Positions 37,704 to 47,866 of a stretch of DNA of 64,000 nucleotides are shown here, in pieces. The notes under the pieces are model-generated. The model was not told the DNA's origin, did not search any database, and saw only the letters and a program-made list of their open reading frames with translations. The position numbers and the translations under genes were made by a program. Position 1 is the stretch's first letter, and every line of letters starts with the position of its first letter. Source of the stretch: Bowmanella denitrificans (GTDB lineage Bacteria > Pseudomonadota > Gammaproteobacteria > Enterobacterales > Alteromonadaceae); the NCBI RefSeq assembly GCF_002887595.1, contig NZ_PEBU01000011.1:1-64000 (forward strand). Direction: 5' to 3'.

Positions 37704-37911
37704 AACCACAGAGGCACAGAGCACACGGAGTTGTTTAAGGGAATAACCTTTCTGCGAGCATCTCTTCGCGCAGTCTACGTTCTAGCGAGATACATTCCAT
37801 ATCAGCCGAAGGCTTCAAACATGAAAATATATCTCACAGAGCTGCTGAGGTCGCTCAGAGCCCCCCGAAACTCTGTGTAATCTCCGTGCTCTTCGTGCCT
37901 TTGTGGTGACA
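37704..37911. repeat. Intergenic repeat copies between fghA and frmA
   Basis: AACCACAGAGGCACAGAGCA at 37704 and the inverted-type CTTCGTGCCTTTGTGGTGA ending at 37908 bracket about 200 bp that also contains CTCACAGAGCTGCTGAGGTC (about 37834). These are diverged members of the CCGCAGAG family seen at 9.3, 10.1 and 26 kb. No gene is visible. Confidence 0.6.
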
Positions 37912-37950
37912 ATAGTTCTGCTCAAAAGTATTAAAAAACGCAGAGTAAAT

Positions 37951-39108
<1,158 letters not shown>

Positions 39109-39333
39109 TTAAGTCTAACAAGCATTCGCCAGGATATAACCTCAGTTGTCGCAGTTTTTACGCTGTTCAATGACATTCGGCGGGCAGTTGCGGTAAAAGC
39201 GGTCAATCCGTATGATCGCGCCCTTCGACCGACGCCAGTCTAACCTGAAAAGGTGAATTGGCTGACAAGTTGTACCTTTGGCCTATGCTTGGGGACAGAC
39301 CCTTAGGCCGACATTAAACTCCGCAGGAATATT

Positions 39334-40821
39334 ATGCTTTTACACTCAACCCGACAGGATTGGCTTGGTAATGTGCGCGCCGATCTGCTTGCAGGTCTGG
39401 TGGTGGCGCTGGCCTTAATCCCTGAAGCCATTGCTTTTTCCATTATTGCAGGTGTTGACCCCAAAGTGGGGTTGTACGCGTCTTTTTGTATCGCCACCAT
39501 TATTGCCTTTATTGGCGGCCGGCCCGGCATGATTTCCGCTGCAACCGGGGCGATGGCCTTGGTCATGGTGACACTGGTCAAAGAGCATGGTTTGCAGTAT
39601 CTGCTGGCCGCGACGTTGCTGACCGGGGTATTGCAGATTCTGGCCGGCTATCTGAAGCTGGGCAGCCTGATGTCTTTTGTGTCCCGCTCTGTGGTCACGG
39701 GCTTTGTCAATGCACTGGCTATCCTGATTTTTATGGCGCAGTTACCCGAACTGACCAATGTCACCTGGCATGTGTACGCCATGACGGCGGCCGGGCTGGG
39801 GATTATCTACCTGTTTCCCCATGTGCCGAGAATTGGCAAAGTTATCCCGTCACCCTTAGTGTGTATTTTGTCCATGACGGCGGTATATCTGCTGCTGGGG
39901 CTGGATATTCGCACCGTCGGGGATATGGGCGAGCTGCCGGATACCCTGCCGGTTTTTCTGTGGCCAGAGGTGCCGCTGAATTTTGATACCTTGGCAATTA
40001 TCTTTCCTTATTCTGCCGCGCTGGCAGTGGTGGGACTGCTGGAATCCCTGATGACGGCAACCATAGTGGATGACTTGACCGATACGCAGAGCGACAAAAA
40101 TCGTGAATGTAAAGGCCAGGGCTTTGCCAATATTGGTGCCGGCTTGCTGGGCGGAATGGCCGGTTGCGCGATGATTGGTCAGTCGGTTATTAATGTCAAA
40201 TCCGGTGGACGTGGACGTCTGTCTACACTGGTGGCCGGGGTGTTTCTGCTGATTATGGTGGTGTTCCTGAGTGACTGGATCCGACAGATCCCGATGGCAG
40301 CATTGGTCGCGGTGATGATCATGGTGTCTATTGGTACTTTTAGCTGGGACTCCGTGGTCAAACTGAAAACCTATCCTCTGTCGTACAACATTGTGATGCT
40401 GGCTACCGTATTGGTTACGGTATTCACCCATAACCTGGCCTATGGTGTGTTTGTCGGGGTGTTGCTGGCGTCCTTGTTTTTTGCCAACAAGGTCAGTCAC
40501 ATTCTGTACCTGGATGCCAGTCTGGACAGCAATAACAGCACTCGCACCTATAAAGTGGTGGGGCAGGTATTTTTTAACTCCGCAGACAAATTCGCCGCCG
40601 GTTTTGACTTCAAGGAAGTCATTGATAAAGTAGTGATTGACTTAAGCCGTGCCCATTTTTGGGACATTTCTGCGGTGGACGCCCTGGATAAAGTCGTGCT
40701 CAAGTTTCGCCGTGAAGGGGCCGAAGTGGAGCTGATTGGTCTGAATAAGGCCAGTGAAACTATCGTGGATCGTTTTGGTCAGCATGATAAGCCAGAAGAT
40801 ATTGAAAAGGTTTTACATTAA
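39334..40821 (+). CDS. SulP family anion transporter with STAS domain
   Basis: 495 residues. The membrane domain begins [22 protein letters not shown], a SulP hallmark, and continues with multiple helices. A C-terminal STAS domain follows from about residue 400 ([26 protein letters not shown]). SulP proteins carry sulfate, bicarbonate or other anions. The specificity is not decidable from sequence alone. Ribosome site AGGAA. It is coupled to the next gene by TAATG overlap. Confidence 0.9.
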   Translation: MLLHSTRQDWLGNVRADLLAGLVVALALIPEAIAFSIIAGVDPKVGLYASFCIATIIAFIGGRPGMISAATGAMALVMVTLVKEHGLQYLLAATLLTGVLQILAGYLKLGSLMSFVSRSVVTGFVNALAILIFMAQLPELTNVTWHVYAMTAAGLGIIYLFPHVPRIGKVIPSPLVCILSMTAVYLLLGLDIRTVGDMGELPDTLPVFLWPEVPLNFDTLAIIFPYSAALAVVGLLESLMTATIVDDLTDTQSDKNRECKGQGFANIGAGLLGGMAGCAMIGQSVINVKSGGRGRLSTLVAGVFLLIMVVFLSDWIRQIPMAALVAVMIMVSIGTFSWDSVVKLKTYPLSYNIVMLATVLVTVFTHNLAYGVFVGVLLASLFFANKVSHILYLDASLDSNNSTRTYKVVGQVFFNSADKFAAGFDFKEVIDKVVIDLSRAHFWDISAVDALDKVVLKFRREGAEVELIGLNKASETIVDRFGQHDKPEDIEKVLH

Positions 40822-41684
40822 TGGCAAATGACAACAGGAAAGTGCTGGCAGGGATTGACGGCTCTGCTATCAGCGCCGCGGTGACCGATTATGCGGCCTG
40901 GATGGCCGGTCGGGTAGGCGCACCGCTAAAGTTGCTACACAATCTGGAGCACCGTGAGCCGGTCATGGTGTCGGATTTATCCGGCAATATCGGGCTGGGC
41001 AGTCGTGAGCACTTGTTGGTGGAATTGTCAGAAATGGAAGCCAAGCGCAGTAAGATTTTGCTCGAACAGGGCAAACTGCTGTTGGAGAATGCCAGGAGCA
41101 GGGCCCAATCTATGGGTATCGAAGAGCCGCTTTTGTGCCAGCGCCATGGCAGCCTGACCGAGACCCTGGTCGAACTGGAAGATGAGATCCGCGTATTGGC
41201 GCTGGGCATTCGTGGCGAGGATCATGCCAATCAGCCCGGACGTTTAGGCAATCAACTGGAAACGGTATTGCGCTCACTGCATCGCCCTATTCTGGTGGTA
41301 AACCGCGATTTTGAACAGCCACAACGTATTATGCTCGCCTATGACGGCAGTAAAGCGGCCTGCCGCGCATTGGAGTTGTTAACCAGCAGTCCTTTGTTTA
41401 AGGGCATGACTTGCCATCTGGTGTATGTGGGGGATGACGCGGATAAAAGCAAAGAGATACTTCAGCGCGGGGCGCAAAGTCTGGAAGTATCAGAGTTGCA
41501 GGTTATCCAGGCTAATCTGCATGGTATTCCTGACCAGGAACTGCTGGCCTACCAGCAGCAGCACGGCATTCAGTTGCAGGTGATGGGGTCGTTTGGGCAT
41601 AGCCGTTTGCGGGAAATGTTACTGGGCAGCTTTACCCTGAAAATGCTGGGGCAAGCCAGGGTCCCACTGTTACTGTTAAGATAA
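40821..41684 (+). CDS. Universal stress protein with two Usp domains
   Basis: 287 residues: two UspA-like halves, the first from VLAGIDGSAIS and the second from RIMLAYDGSKAACRALELL to GSFGHSRLREMLLGS, the latter with the ATP-binding G-x2-G-x9-G-type loop region. Translationally coupled to the SulP transporter (shared TAATG), an arrangement in which the Usp may regulate the transporter. Cytoplasmic. Confidence 0.88.
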   Translation: MANDNRKVLAGIDGSAISAAVTDYAAWMAGRVGAPLKLLHNLEHREPVMVSDLSGNIGLGSREHLLVELSEMEAKRSKILLEQGKLLLENARSRAQSMGIEEPLLCQRHGSLTETLVELEDEIRVLALGIRGEDHANQPGRLGNQLETVLRSLHRPILVVNRDFEQPQRIMLAYDGSKAACRALELLTSSPLFKGMTCHLVYVGDDADKSKEILQRGAQSLEVSELQVIQANLHGIPDQELLAYQQQHGIQLQVMGSFGHSRLREMLLGSFTLKMLGQARVPLLLLR

Positions 41685-41704
41685 TCTCCAAAAAGATCAG
41701 CGGT

Positions 41705-41744
41705 TTGTCATTTAGATGTCACGCCGCTGTCATCTTGTCGTTAT
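41705..41744 (+). promoter_or_regulatory. Tandem Pho box upstream of phoX
   Basis: Four 7-bp elements at an 11-bp period: TTGTCAT (41705), ATGTCAC (41716), CTGTCAT (41727) and TCGTTAT (41738), each separated by four bases. This fits the PhoB direct-repeat consensus CTGTCAT-N4-CTGTCAT. TATAGT at 41742-41747 could serve as -10. The target is the PhoX phosphatase gene, so PhoB-dependent induction under phosphate limitation is expected. Confidence 0.85.
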
Positions 41745-41823
41745 AGTGTTATGCGCTTTTAATCCTGCACTGGCCCGTTGCATAAACGAGGCTGTGCAGC
41801 ATGGACAAGTAGCAGAGACATCA

Positions 41824-43707
41824 ATGTCGCAAAAGCCCCTAACTTCCCCCGATTTTCAATCTATCCTTGCCGTACGTTTGTCACGCCGAAGCACCCTTAA
41901 AGGCTTAGGCTTGAGTGGCGCGGCTGCCGTGCTGTCAGGTTGTGCAGGCACTATAGCGGCAAGTGGCAGAGGCCAAGGCATGAGTGCCAGCAGCACACTA
42001 ACGTTTAAAGAGCTGCCCCATGCCCTGGATGCCCACTTTACCGTCGCAGAAGGTTACAATGCCCAGGTGCTGGTGAGTTGGGGTGACCCGCTTTTTGCTG
42101 ATGCGCCGCGTTTTGATCCGGCCAATCAGACTGAACAGCATCAGCTCAGGCAATTTGGCTACAACAACGACTTTATCGGTTTTGTCCCTTTGCCCATGGG
42201 GTCAGACAGCTCTGAACATGGGCTGCTGGTGGTGAATCACGAATACTGCCGCTCGGGCATGATGTTTCCTGGTTCACCAGATGAGTTGCAGCTCAGCGAA
42301 GAGCAAATAAAGGTGAATATTGCCGCCCATGGTCTGAGCGTGGTGGAGATTAAGAAGCAGGATAATGGCCAGTGGCGCCTGGTGCTGGACTCTGCCTACA
42401 ACCGGCGTATTACCCCCAATACACCGATGCAAATGACCGGCCCCGCGGCAGGCAGTCAGCGACTTCACAGTCAATATAGTACCGATGGCGTTAAAACCCG
42501 CGGCACCTATGGCAATTGCGCTGGCGGCGTTACCCCCTGGGGCACCATACTCACCGGTGAAGAGAATGTGGACAACTTCTTTGGCGGTGACTTTAGCCAA
42601 AGCGGCGAAGTGGAAAACTACCAGCGCTTTGGTATGCAGGAAGTGTTTCACAGTAGCTGGGGTTTGCTGGACAAACGCTGGGATATGCGTGAAAACCCCA
42701 GCGAACCACTGCATGTAGGCTGGGTGGTGGAGATTGATCCTTATGATCCTCACTCCGTGCCGAAAAAGCGCACCACCCTGGGCCGATATAAGCACGAAGG
42801 CGCAAATGTATTTATTAATCGCGACGGCCGGGTGGTGGCTTACAGCGGCGATGACCAGCAATTTGAATATCTGTACCGTTTTATTAGTAAAGGGCGTTAC
42901 CAGCCGGATAACCGCAAAGCCAATCTAAGCCTGCTGGATGAAGGTACGCTTTATTGTGCCCGCTTCGCAGACAATGGCAGCATGCAGTGGTTGCCACTGG
43001 TATTTGGTCAGGGACCATTGAACGCAGAAAACGGCTTCCAAAGCCAGGCCGATGTCCTGCTCGATTGCCGCAAGGCCGCCGACCTGCTGGGTGCGACGCC
43101 AATGGACAGGCCCGAGGACGTGGAAGTGAATCCGGTGACCGGCCAGGTGTATGTGATGCTGACCAACAATAGCAGACGTACCGAAGCGCAAATCGATGGG
43201 CCCAATCCCAGAGCCAAAAATCTGGCCGGGCAGGTGCTGGAACTGACTCCGCCACAGGGCGATCATAGTGCCGATAGCTTTAGTTGGGATCTGCTTCTGG
43301 TTGCGGGGCGCAAGGGAGACGCCGGGACTCATTACCATGCCAACATCAGTGATAATGGGTGGCTGGCCTGCCCGGATAACTGTGCCTTTGATAACCTGGG
43401 TAATTTATGGATTGCCACCGACGGTGCGGAAGCCTTTGGGGTGGCTGATGGCGTTTGGGCGACCGAAGTCACAGGTGATAACCGTGCCCTGACCAAACGC
43501 TTTTTACGTACACCAATGGGGGCAGAATTGTGCGGCCCGTTTTTTACCCCCGATGCGCAGAATTTTTTCTGTTCGGTACAGCACCCGGGCGACGGCAGCA
43601 GCTATGATAATCCCAAAACACGTTGGCCGGATTTCAGGGATGATATGCCACCACGGCCGTCTGTGATGGTAATTACCAAACAAGGTGGTGGACGAATCGG
43701 CAGTTGA
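41824..43707 (+). CDS. phoX: PhoX family alkaline phosphatase
   Basis: 627 residues from ATG 41824. An upstream in-frame ATG at 41716 lies inside the Pho box and is rejected. A Tat-type signal is present (SRRSTLKGLGL, Arg21-Arg22) with a lipobox-like VLSGC (Cys40). The PhoX domain shows VVNHEYC, TYGNCAGGVTPWGTILTGEEN and the GWVVEIDPYDP segment, and a second half with RPEDVEVNP and CPDNCAFDNLGNLWIATDG. PhoX enzymes release phosphate from organic phosphoesters using calcium and iron. Confidence 0.93.
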   Translation: MSQKPLTSPDFQSILAVRLSRRSTLKGLGLSGAAAVLSGCAGTIAASGRGQGMSASSTLTFKELPHALDAHFTVAEGYNAQVLVSWGDPLFADAPRFDPANQTEQHQLRQFGYNNDFIGFVPLPMGSDSSEHGLLVVNHEYCRSGMMFPGSPDELQLSEEQIKVNIAAHGLSVVEIKKQDNGQWRLVLDSAYNRRITPNTPMQMTGPAAGSQRLHSQYSTDGVKTRGTYGNCAGGVTPWGTILTGEENVDNFFGGDFSQSGEVENYQRFGMQEVFHSSWGLLDKRWDMRENPSEPLHVGWVVEIDPYDPHSVPKKRTTLGRYKHEGANVFINRDGRVVAYSGDDQQFEYLYRFISKGRYQPDNRKANLSLLDEGTLYCARFADNGSMQWLPLVFGQGPLNAENGFQSQADVLLDCRKAADLLGATPMDRPEDVEVNPVTGQVYVMLTNNSRRTEAQIDGPNPRAKNLAGQVLELTPPQGDHSADSFSWDLLLVAGRKGDAGTHYHANISDNGWLACPDNCAFDNLGNLWIATDGAEAFGVADGVWATEVTGDNRALTKRFLRTPMGAELCGPFFTPDAQNFFCSVQHPGDGSSYDNPKTRWPDFRDDMPPRPSVMVITKQGGGRIGS

Positions 43708-43714
43708 GGGCTGA

Positions 43715-43970
43715 CATCGCCGACGATTGCTCCCTGCCACATCAGAATACGACCACCATGGACGGTGGAAGTGCAGAAAACGCAGGAGCGGTTTTTCTGC
43801 ACTTCCATCCCTGGACATCGCCGATGAGTGCTCCTTGCAACATCGGCATACGCCCGCCACGGACGGTGGAAGTGCAGAAAACGCAGGAGCGGCTTTTCTG
43901 CCCGTCCATCCCTGGACATCGCCGATGAGTGTTCCCTGCAACATCGTCATACCGTCCATCCCTGGACATA
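43715..43970 (+). repeat. Tandem ~101-bp repeat array with stem-loops
   Basis: Two units and a partial third. GGACGGTGGAAGTGCAGAAA starts at 43760 and 43861, a 101-bp period. The flanking text (CATCGCCGATGAGTGCTCC, CCATCCCTGGACATC) repeats too. The first unit forms a perfect 14-bp stem (43767-43780 with 43793-43806) around a loop containing CGCAGGAGCG. The same loop occurs at 27.99-28.06 kb with other stems. Several short frames across it are rejected as coding. Confidence 0.8.
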
Positions 43971-43973
43971 AAA

Positions 43974-43995
43974 AAGCGGAGCTGTTGCTCCGCTT
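43974..43995 (-). terminator. Rho-independent terminator of the porin gene
   Basis: Nine-bp stem AAGCGGAGC/GCTCCGCTT with a TGTT-type loop. On the - strand it is followed by TTTTTT-type sequence, directly after the porin-like gene. Confidence 0.88.
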
Positions 43996-44019
43996 GTTAA
44001 CCTTCAGACTACTGACTTA

Positions 44020-44835
44020 TCAGAACTGGCCGATCAAGCTGATGCTGTAAAAATCTGCATCATGGTCTTTGGTGATGTCGGTGTTTTTGTATTCCGCAGA
44101 TACTGCCCAGTTGTTAGTGAAGTAATGCTTGGCATTGATACCCCAGACATTATTGTCATTCAGGTCATCATAGCTCAGGCCTACAGATGTCATAGTAGTG
44201 AAGTAGTAATCACCACTGATACCCCAGTCAGTATCTTCATCGTTGTCTGTTACTGACAATTCGGCAGCAATAAAGCGGTCCTGACCCAGCCCAGCGAAGT
44301 ATTTGGTAGAAGCTCCCCAAACATCGAATTCATCATCGGTGCTCACGCTAAAACCAACATAGTCAACACCACCCAGTTGATGGGTGTACTGTGCGCCAAA
44401 AGTGGCATAACCGCCGTGCTCCTGGTCGGTGTAGTCGGCTTTAATCAGGAAATTGGGGTTGATCAGGTAACCCAACGTCACAGTGGAGCTGTCATAATCT
44501 TCACTGCCTACTTCGGAACGAGTGTACTCGGCACCAATCAGGAAATTGTTGTAAAACAGTTCGCCGCCTACATTCAGCGCGTTTACATCGCCTTCTGCGT
44601 CAAGGTAAGCACCGTAAACGTTGCTTTTATCGTTGATGTAGGACAGTTCAGCCAATGGGCCTAACACCGCACGCTTATCGAAGTAGTAAGTGGCGCCGAT
44701 ACCCAGGATATCGTTATCCAGCTTACCCACTTCGGTGCGGTTATAGTTCAGTTCGCTGAACAGTTGATATTCTTGTGCCATTACTGTGGAAGAAGCAAGT
44801 AGAAGAGAAGTAAGCACTACATTAATTTTTTTCAT
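44020..44835 (-). CDS. Outer-membrane beta-barrel (putative porin)
   Basis: 271 residues with a signal peptide (1-20, STVMAQ) and alternating amphipathic strands throughout, closing with YSISLIGQF, whose terminal Phe is the outer-membrane insertion signal. Strand texture is like GELFYNNFLIGAEYTRSE and FTNNWAVSAEYKNTDIT. It fits small marine putative-porin families of 12-14 strands. The substrate is unknown. Ribosome site AAGGAA. Not in an operon. Confidence 0.85.
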   Translation of the reverse strand: MKKINVVLTSLLLASSTVMAQEYQLFSELNYNRTEVGKLDNDILGIGATYYFDKRAVLGPLAELSYINDKSNVYGAYLDAEGDVNALNVGGELFYNNFLIGAEYTRSEVGSEDYDSSTVTLGYLINPNFLIKADYTDQEHGGYATFGAQYTHQLGGVDYVGFSVSTDDEFDVWGASTKYFAGLGQDRFIAAELSVTDNDEDTDWGISGDYYFTTMTSVGLSYDDLNDNNVWGINAKHYFTNNWAVSAEYKNTDITKDHDADFYSISLIGQF

Positions 44836-45239
44836 GATGTTCCTTAGTCATTTTTTATTGCAAACAAGTTTGCGGGGCGCATCCTACCCAGTCATGTTTG
44901 AGATTTAAAGTGATAAATGGCGTGAGCTAAGGGGGAATTGTATCAACTGATTTCTTTTTCATCTTGGCTGTAATAATTTTGTCATATTTGTATATTGCTT
45001 GTGTTTTTAAATTACTTTTTCTTAATTCAATCTGGGCCCTGAATATCTGTGATGGGATTCGCCACTACGCCTGCTGTTTATATGAATGACGAAATCCGGA
45101 ATTCGATTGGAGAACTATCAGACTGTGGCATACACTGAACTAGTCCCAAGTGCTAAAGGACTGATCTCGGACAAAAAAATATTTGCCGGGAGGACATAAG
45201 CTAAGGATGTAGTTTGCCCCTGTGACAAGAGAACACATC
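44836..45239. other. 404-bp intergenic region
   Basis: Separates the divergent porin and chemoreceptor genes. AT-rich (for example the stretch around 44990-45020). I see no gene, repeat or operator that stands out. Confidence 0.4.
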
Positions 45240-46865
45240 ATGCTCAATCAACTTTCGGTTAAAGTGCGGTTAGTCATACTAGTCGCACTGCCGCTGTTTT
45301 TCTTCGCCTTATCCGCCGTTAATTCCTTACAGGACCTGCGGCAGCTGAATCATCAAATTGACAGTTTGTACAATGACAGAGTAGTGCCACTGCAACAGAT
45401 TAAAGTGGTGTCAGACAATTATGCGGTAGAGATCGTTGATATCCTGCACAAATACCGGGCTGGAGTGATCAGTAAGGATGAATTGCGCCGACGTTTGCAA
45501 GCCGCGCAAGAGCTGGCGGATAAAGAGTGGCAGGCTTACAAATCCACTAAGCTGACACAGCGCGAAGCTGATCTTGTGCGTCAGGTTGAAGCCAGTCTAA
45601 CTGGTGTGTTGAGTAAGATTGGCGATTACAGGCGTATGCTTGAGCAAGGCGTTCTGGCCGGTGTGGATCCTAATCAGTTTGTCAGAGAACTGTATCAGGC
45701 TTTCGACCCGCTAAGTGCTGGTTATGCAGAGCTTATCCAACTGCAATTGGATGAAGCCAATGCGTTTCGTCAACAGGTTGCCCGTGATTATGAAAGCACT
45801 GTCACCATGTTTATCATCAAAATTGTGGTGCTTTTTATCCTGATGCTGGTTGTGGCCTGGGTCATTTACCGCTCTGTTAATAACCCGCTTGTTGGTTTGA
45901 AAAACACCATCACTGATATTGCCCAGTCAGCTAACCTGTCCCTGCGGGCCAAGGTGATAGGTAAAGATGAGATTGCTCAAACAGCCGAAGGCTTTAACCA
46001 AATGTTGGAGCGTCTGCATAGCTTAGTAAAAGAAGTAATTCAGGCTTCCAGCACCTTAGCAGCATCCGCTGAAGAAATGCATGCCATCAGTACCCAGGTG
46101 GCCAGTACTGCCACCGAGCAAGAGCATCAAAGTACCCAGATTGCCACGGCTGTGACAGAAATGACTGCGGCGATTCAGGAAGTGGCGCAAAATGCCCTGC
46201 TGACATCACAAAAAGCCAATGACGCCGATGAACAGGCGCAGCTAGGGCAGGGCAAAGTACAGCAGAATATCCAGTCGATTAATCAACTGTCTGCGGTGGT
46301 GAACCGCAGTACCGAAGTGATTCAGCAGTTGCATAGTCAGGCCAATGACATCAATCAGGTAGTGCAATTGATTCAGAATGTGGCTGAACAGACTAATTTG
46401 CTGGCGCTAAATGCCGCCATTGAAGCGGCCAGAGCCGGGGATTCCGGGCGAGGATTTGCCGTCGTGGCCGACGAAGTTCGGCAGTTGGCGCATAATACCC
46501 AAAAGGCCACCGAGTCCATAAGTGAAATGATTGGCAAACTGCAGGTGGCAGCCGGGGAGGCAGTAGACAGTATGAGCCAGGCTCAGCAAATGGCATCAGA
46601 CAGTGTCAGCCATGCAGAAGAGTCCTCACTGGTGTTAAAAGAAATTATTACTTCGCTAACCACTATTGCGGATATGAATATACAAGTCTCCACCGCCACG
46701 GAAGAGCAAACTACCGTGGCGAATGAAATTAGTGCCAATGTCAATGAATTTAGCTCCAGTATTGCCCTTGTCACCGATAGCTCCAACCAGAATGCCCAGG
46801 CCAGTGACGATCTGTCTCGCCTGGCCGTGACGTTGCAGGGCCAGGTATCTGTGTTTCGAATTTAG
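45240..46865 (+). CDS. Methyl-accepting chemotaxis protein
   Basis: 541 residues from ATG 45240; a GTG 18 bases earlier is possible. N-terminal membrane helix ([18 protein letters not shown]), a periplasmic four-helix-bundle sensor (about 35-185), a second membrane helix ([21 protein letters not shown]), HAMP, and a long cytoplasmic signalling coiled coil with the hairpin tip [23 protein letters not shown]. No C-terminal CheR-binding pentapeptide is seen. The ligand is unknown. Confidence 0.93.
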   Translation: MLNQLSVKVRLVILVALPLFFFALSAVNSLQDLRQLNHQIDSLYNDRVVPLQQIKVVSDNYAVEIVDILHKYRAGVISKDELRRRLQAAQELADKEWQAYKSTKLTQREADLVRQVEASLTGVLSKIGDYRRMLEQGVLAGVDPNQFVRELYQAFDPLSAGYAELIQLQLDEANAFRQQVARDYESTVTMFIIKIVVLFILMLVVAWVIYRSVNNPLVGLKNTITDIAQSANLSLRAKVIGKDEIAQTAEGFNQMLERLHSLVKEVIQASSTLAASAEEMHAISTQVASTATEQEHQSTQIATAVTEMTAAIQEVAQNALLTSQKANDADEQAQLGQGKVQQNIQSINQLSAVVNRSTEVIQQLHSQANDINQVVQLIQNVAEQTNLLALNAAIEAARAGDSGRGFAVVADEVRQLAHNTQKATESISEMIGKLQVAAGEAVDSMSQAQQMASDSVSHAEESSLVLKEIITSLTTIADMNIQVSTATEEQTTVANEISANVNEFSSSIALVTDSSNQNAQASDDLSRLAVTLQGQVSVFRI

Positions 46866-47208
46866 TTGCGGGCGGCATTGACCGCCCTCAACCTTCCAGA
46901 ACGCCACAATGACAGGCCTGAATGCCTTGTGTTTCGGATAGATGACAGACTATCTTTTTGATTTAAAAGGTAAAAATAGAATTCTGGTAATTGATGTTGT
47001 AATCAGGCGACAGATATCACCGGTCTGGTAGTAGATGGAATGCCTATCTGTATGATTTTAAAGGAAAAATAAAAGTTGGCATCGAAGTTGTAATGTCCTT
47101 TGCAAGCGGTAACAAAACAAACCGTTATCGTGAACCAGGCAATATTGCCTGCCCGGCTGACCCTCAACCAATCTGCTGGCCGGGACTACAAAGTCAAAGG
47201 AGAAAGTT
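46866..47208. other. Intergenic region with hairpin and imperfect direct repeat
   Basis: GGGCGG/CCGCCC (46870-46887) forms a hairpin after the chemoreceptor gene without a U tract. Two ~50-bp imperfect direct repeats start at 46950 and 47044 (CTATCT, then GAT-TTAAAGG, AAAAAT and GTTGTAAT in both). No convincing gene. Confidence 0.5.
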
Positions 47209-47424
47209 ATGAAAAAGTTCGCATTTATTTTGTTCTTCCTGCCTGCCATGGGCGCATTTGCCACTAGCGACCTTTTTGCTGCCCTGGACAAGGACGGTAA
47301 CGGTGCAATTAGTAAGGCAGAGGCAGCGGCTGAAAGTCGTCTGGCTGCAGTATTTGACGAGTACGACACAGACGGTGACGGCCAGATCTCACGCGCTGAG
47401 TTTGACAAATATCAAAGCAACTAA
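47209..47424 (+). CDS. Small secreted EF-hand protein
   Basis: 71 residues with ribosome site AAAGGAG. Signal peptide about 1-19 (FLPAMGAFA). Two canonical EF-hand loops: DKDGNGAISKAE (27-38 region) and DTDGDGQISRAE. It likely binds calcium in the periplasm. Similar small calcium-binding proteins are common in marine gammaproteobacteria; the function is unknown. A GC-rich hairpin follows at 47443-47470. Confidence 0.85.
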   Translation: MKKFAFILFFLPAMGAFATSDLFAALDKDGNGAISKAEAAAESRLAAVFDEYDTDGDGQISRAEFDKYQSN

Positions 47425-47442
47425 GTTGTACCCTTCCCAACC

Positions 47443-47470
47443 AACGTGCGCCTGAGGACGGGCGCACGTT
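47443..47470 (+). terminator. Hairpin after the EF-hand gene
   Basis: Ten-bp perfect arms AACGTGCGCC/GGCGCACGTT with an eight-base loop, followed by CATTTCTCC. Probably a terminator although the U tract is weak. Confidence 0.65.
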
Positions 47471-47515
47471 CATTTCTCCAAGGATTCAGAAAAATACAAT
47501 ATCGGAGACCGTTGT

Positions 47516-47866
47516 ATGTCCCCTCTCCACATGCAAAGACGAGCCCTGAAAGAGCTTCTGGTCAGTTTCCCCAGTGGCGGCGCCAGAATAGCCACCACAG
47601 AGGTAGGCAAGCTATTCCAGCAAGCGGAACTGATTAAGCAGAATCCGCAGTCTCTGGCCCTTATCTACGGTTACTGTGATGATGGTACCGGAAAATGTTT
47701 ACCTGCCAGTCTGGCCTTAGCCAGAGCCGAAGCGGTAAAAAGGGAGCTGATTGCTCTGGGGATTCGGCCTGGATTGCTGCATATAGTCGAGGAGCCTCAT
47801 GTCTCGGCACCACACCCATCACTCTGTGGATCTGCCATGACGGTATTGATCAAATCAATGCCATAA
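47516..47866 (+). CDS. Small OmpA-like domain protein
   Basis: 116 residues, start ATG behind GGAGA. The middle reads SLALIYGYCDDGTG then ALARAEAVKRELIALGI, which resembles the helix-loop of OmpA-C domains (RAxxVxxxLxxxGI). It lacks a signal peptide and most of a full OmpA domain. It overlaps the convergent diguanylate cyclase gene by 12 bases. Function unknown. Confidence 0.6.
   Translation: MSPLHMQRRALKELLVSFPSGGARIATTEVGKLFQQAELIKQNPQSLALIYGYCDDGTGKCLPASLALARAEAVKRELIALGIRPGLLHIVEEPHVSAPHPSLCGSAMTVLIKSMP

Noticed and set aside
41716-41823. N-terminal extension of PhoX from ATG 41716
   Set aside because: That ATG is within the tandem Pho box; the Tat signal begins after the ATG at 41824.
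43504-44050. Several short frames on both strands across the 43.7-44.0 kb array
   Set aside because: They follow the 101-bp repeat in all frames and share no protein-like composition. Such repeat-derived frames are frequent false genes.
46942-47031. Micro-ORF of about 29 codons before the EF-hand gene
   Set aside because: No ribosome site, and its sequence is part of an imperfect direct repeat whose second copy shifts frame.
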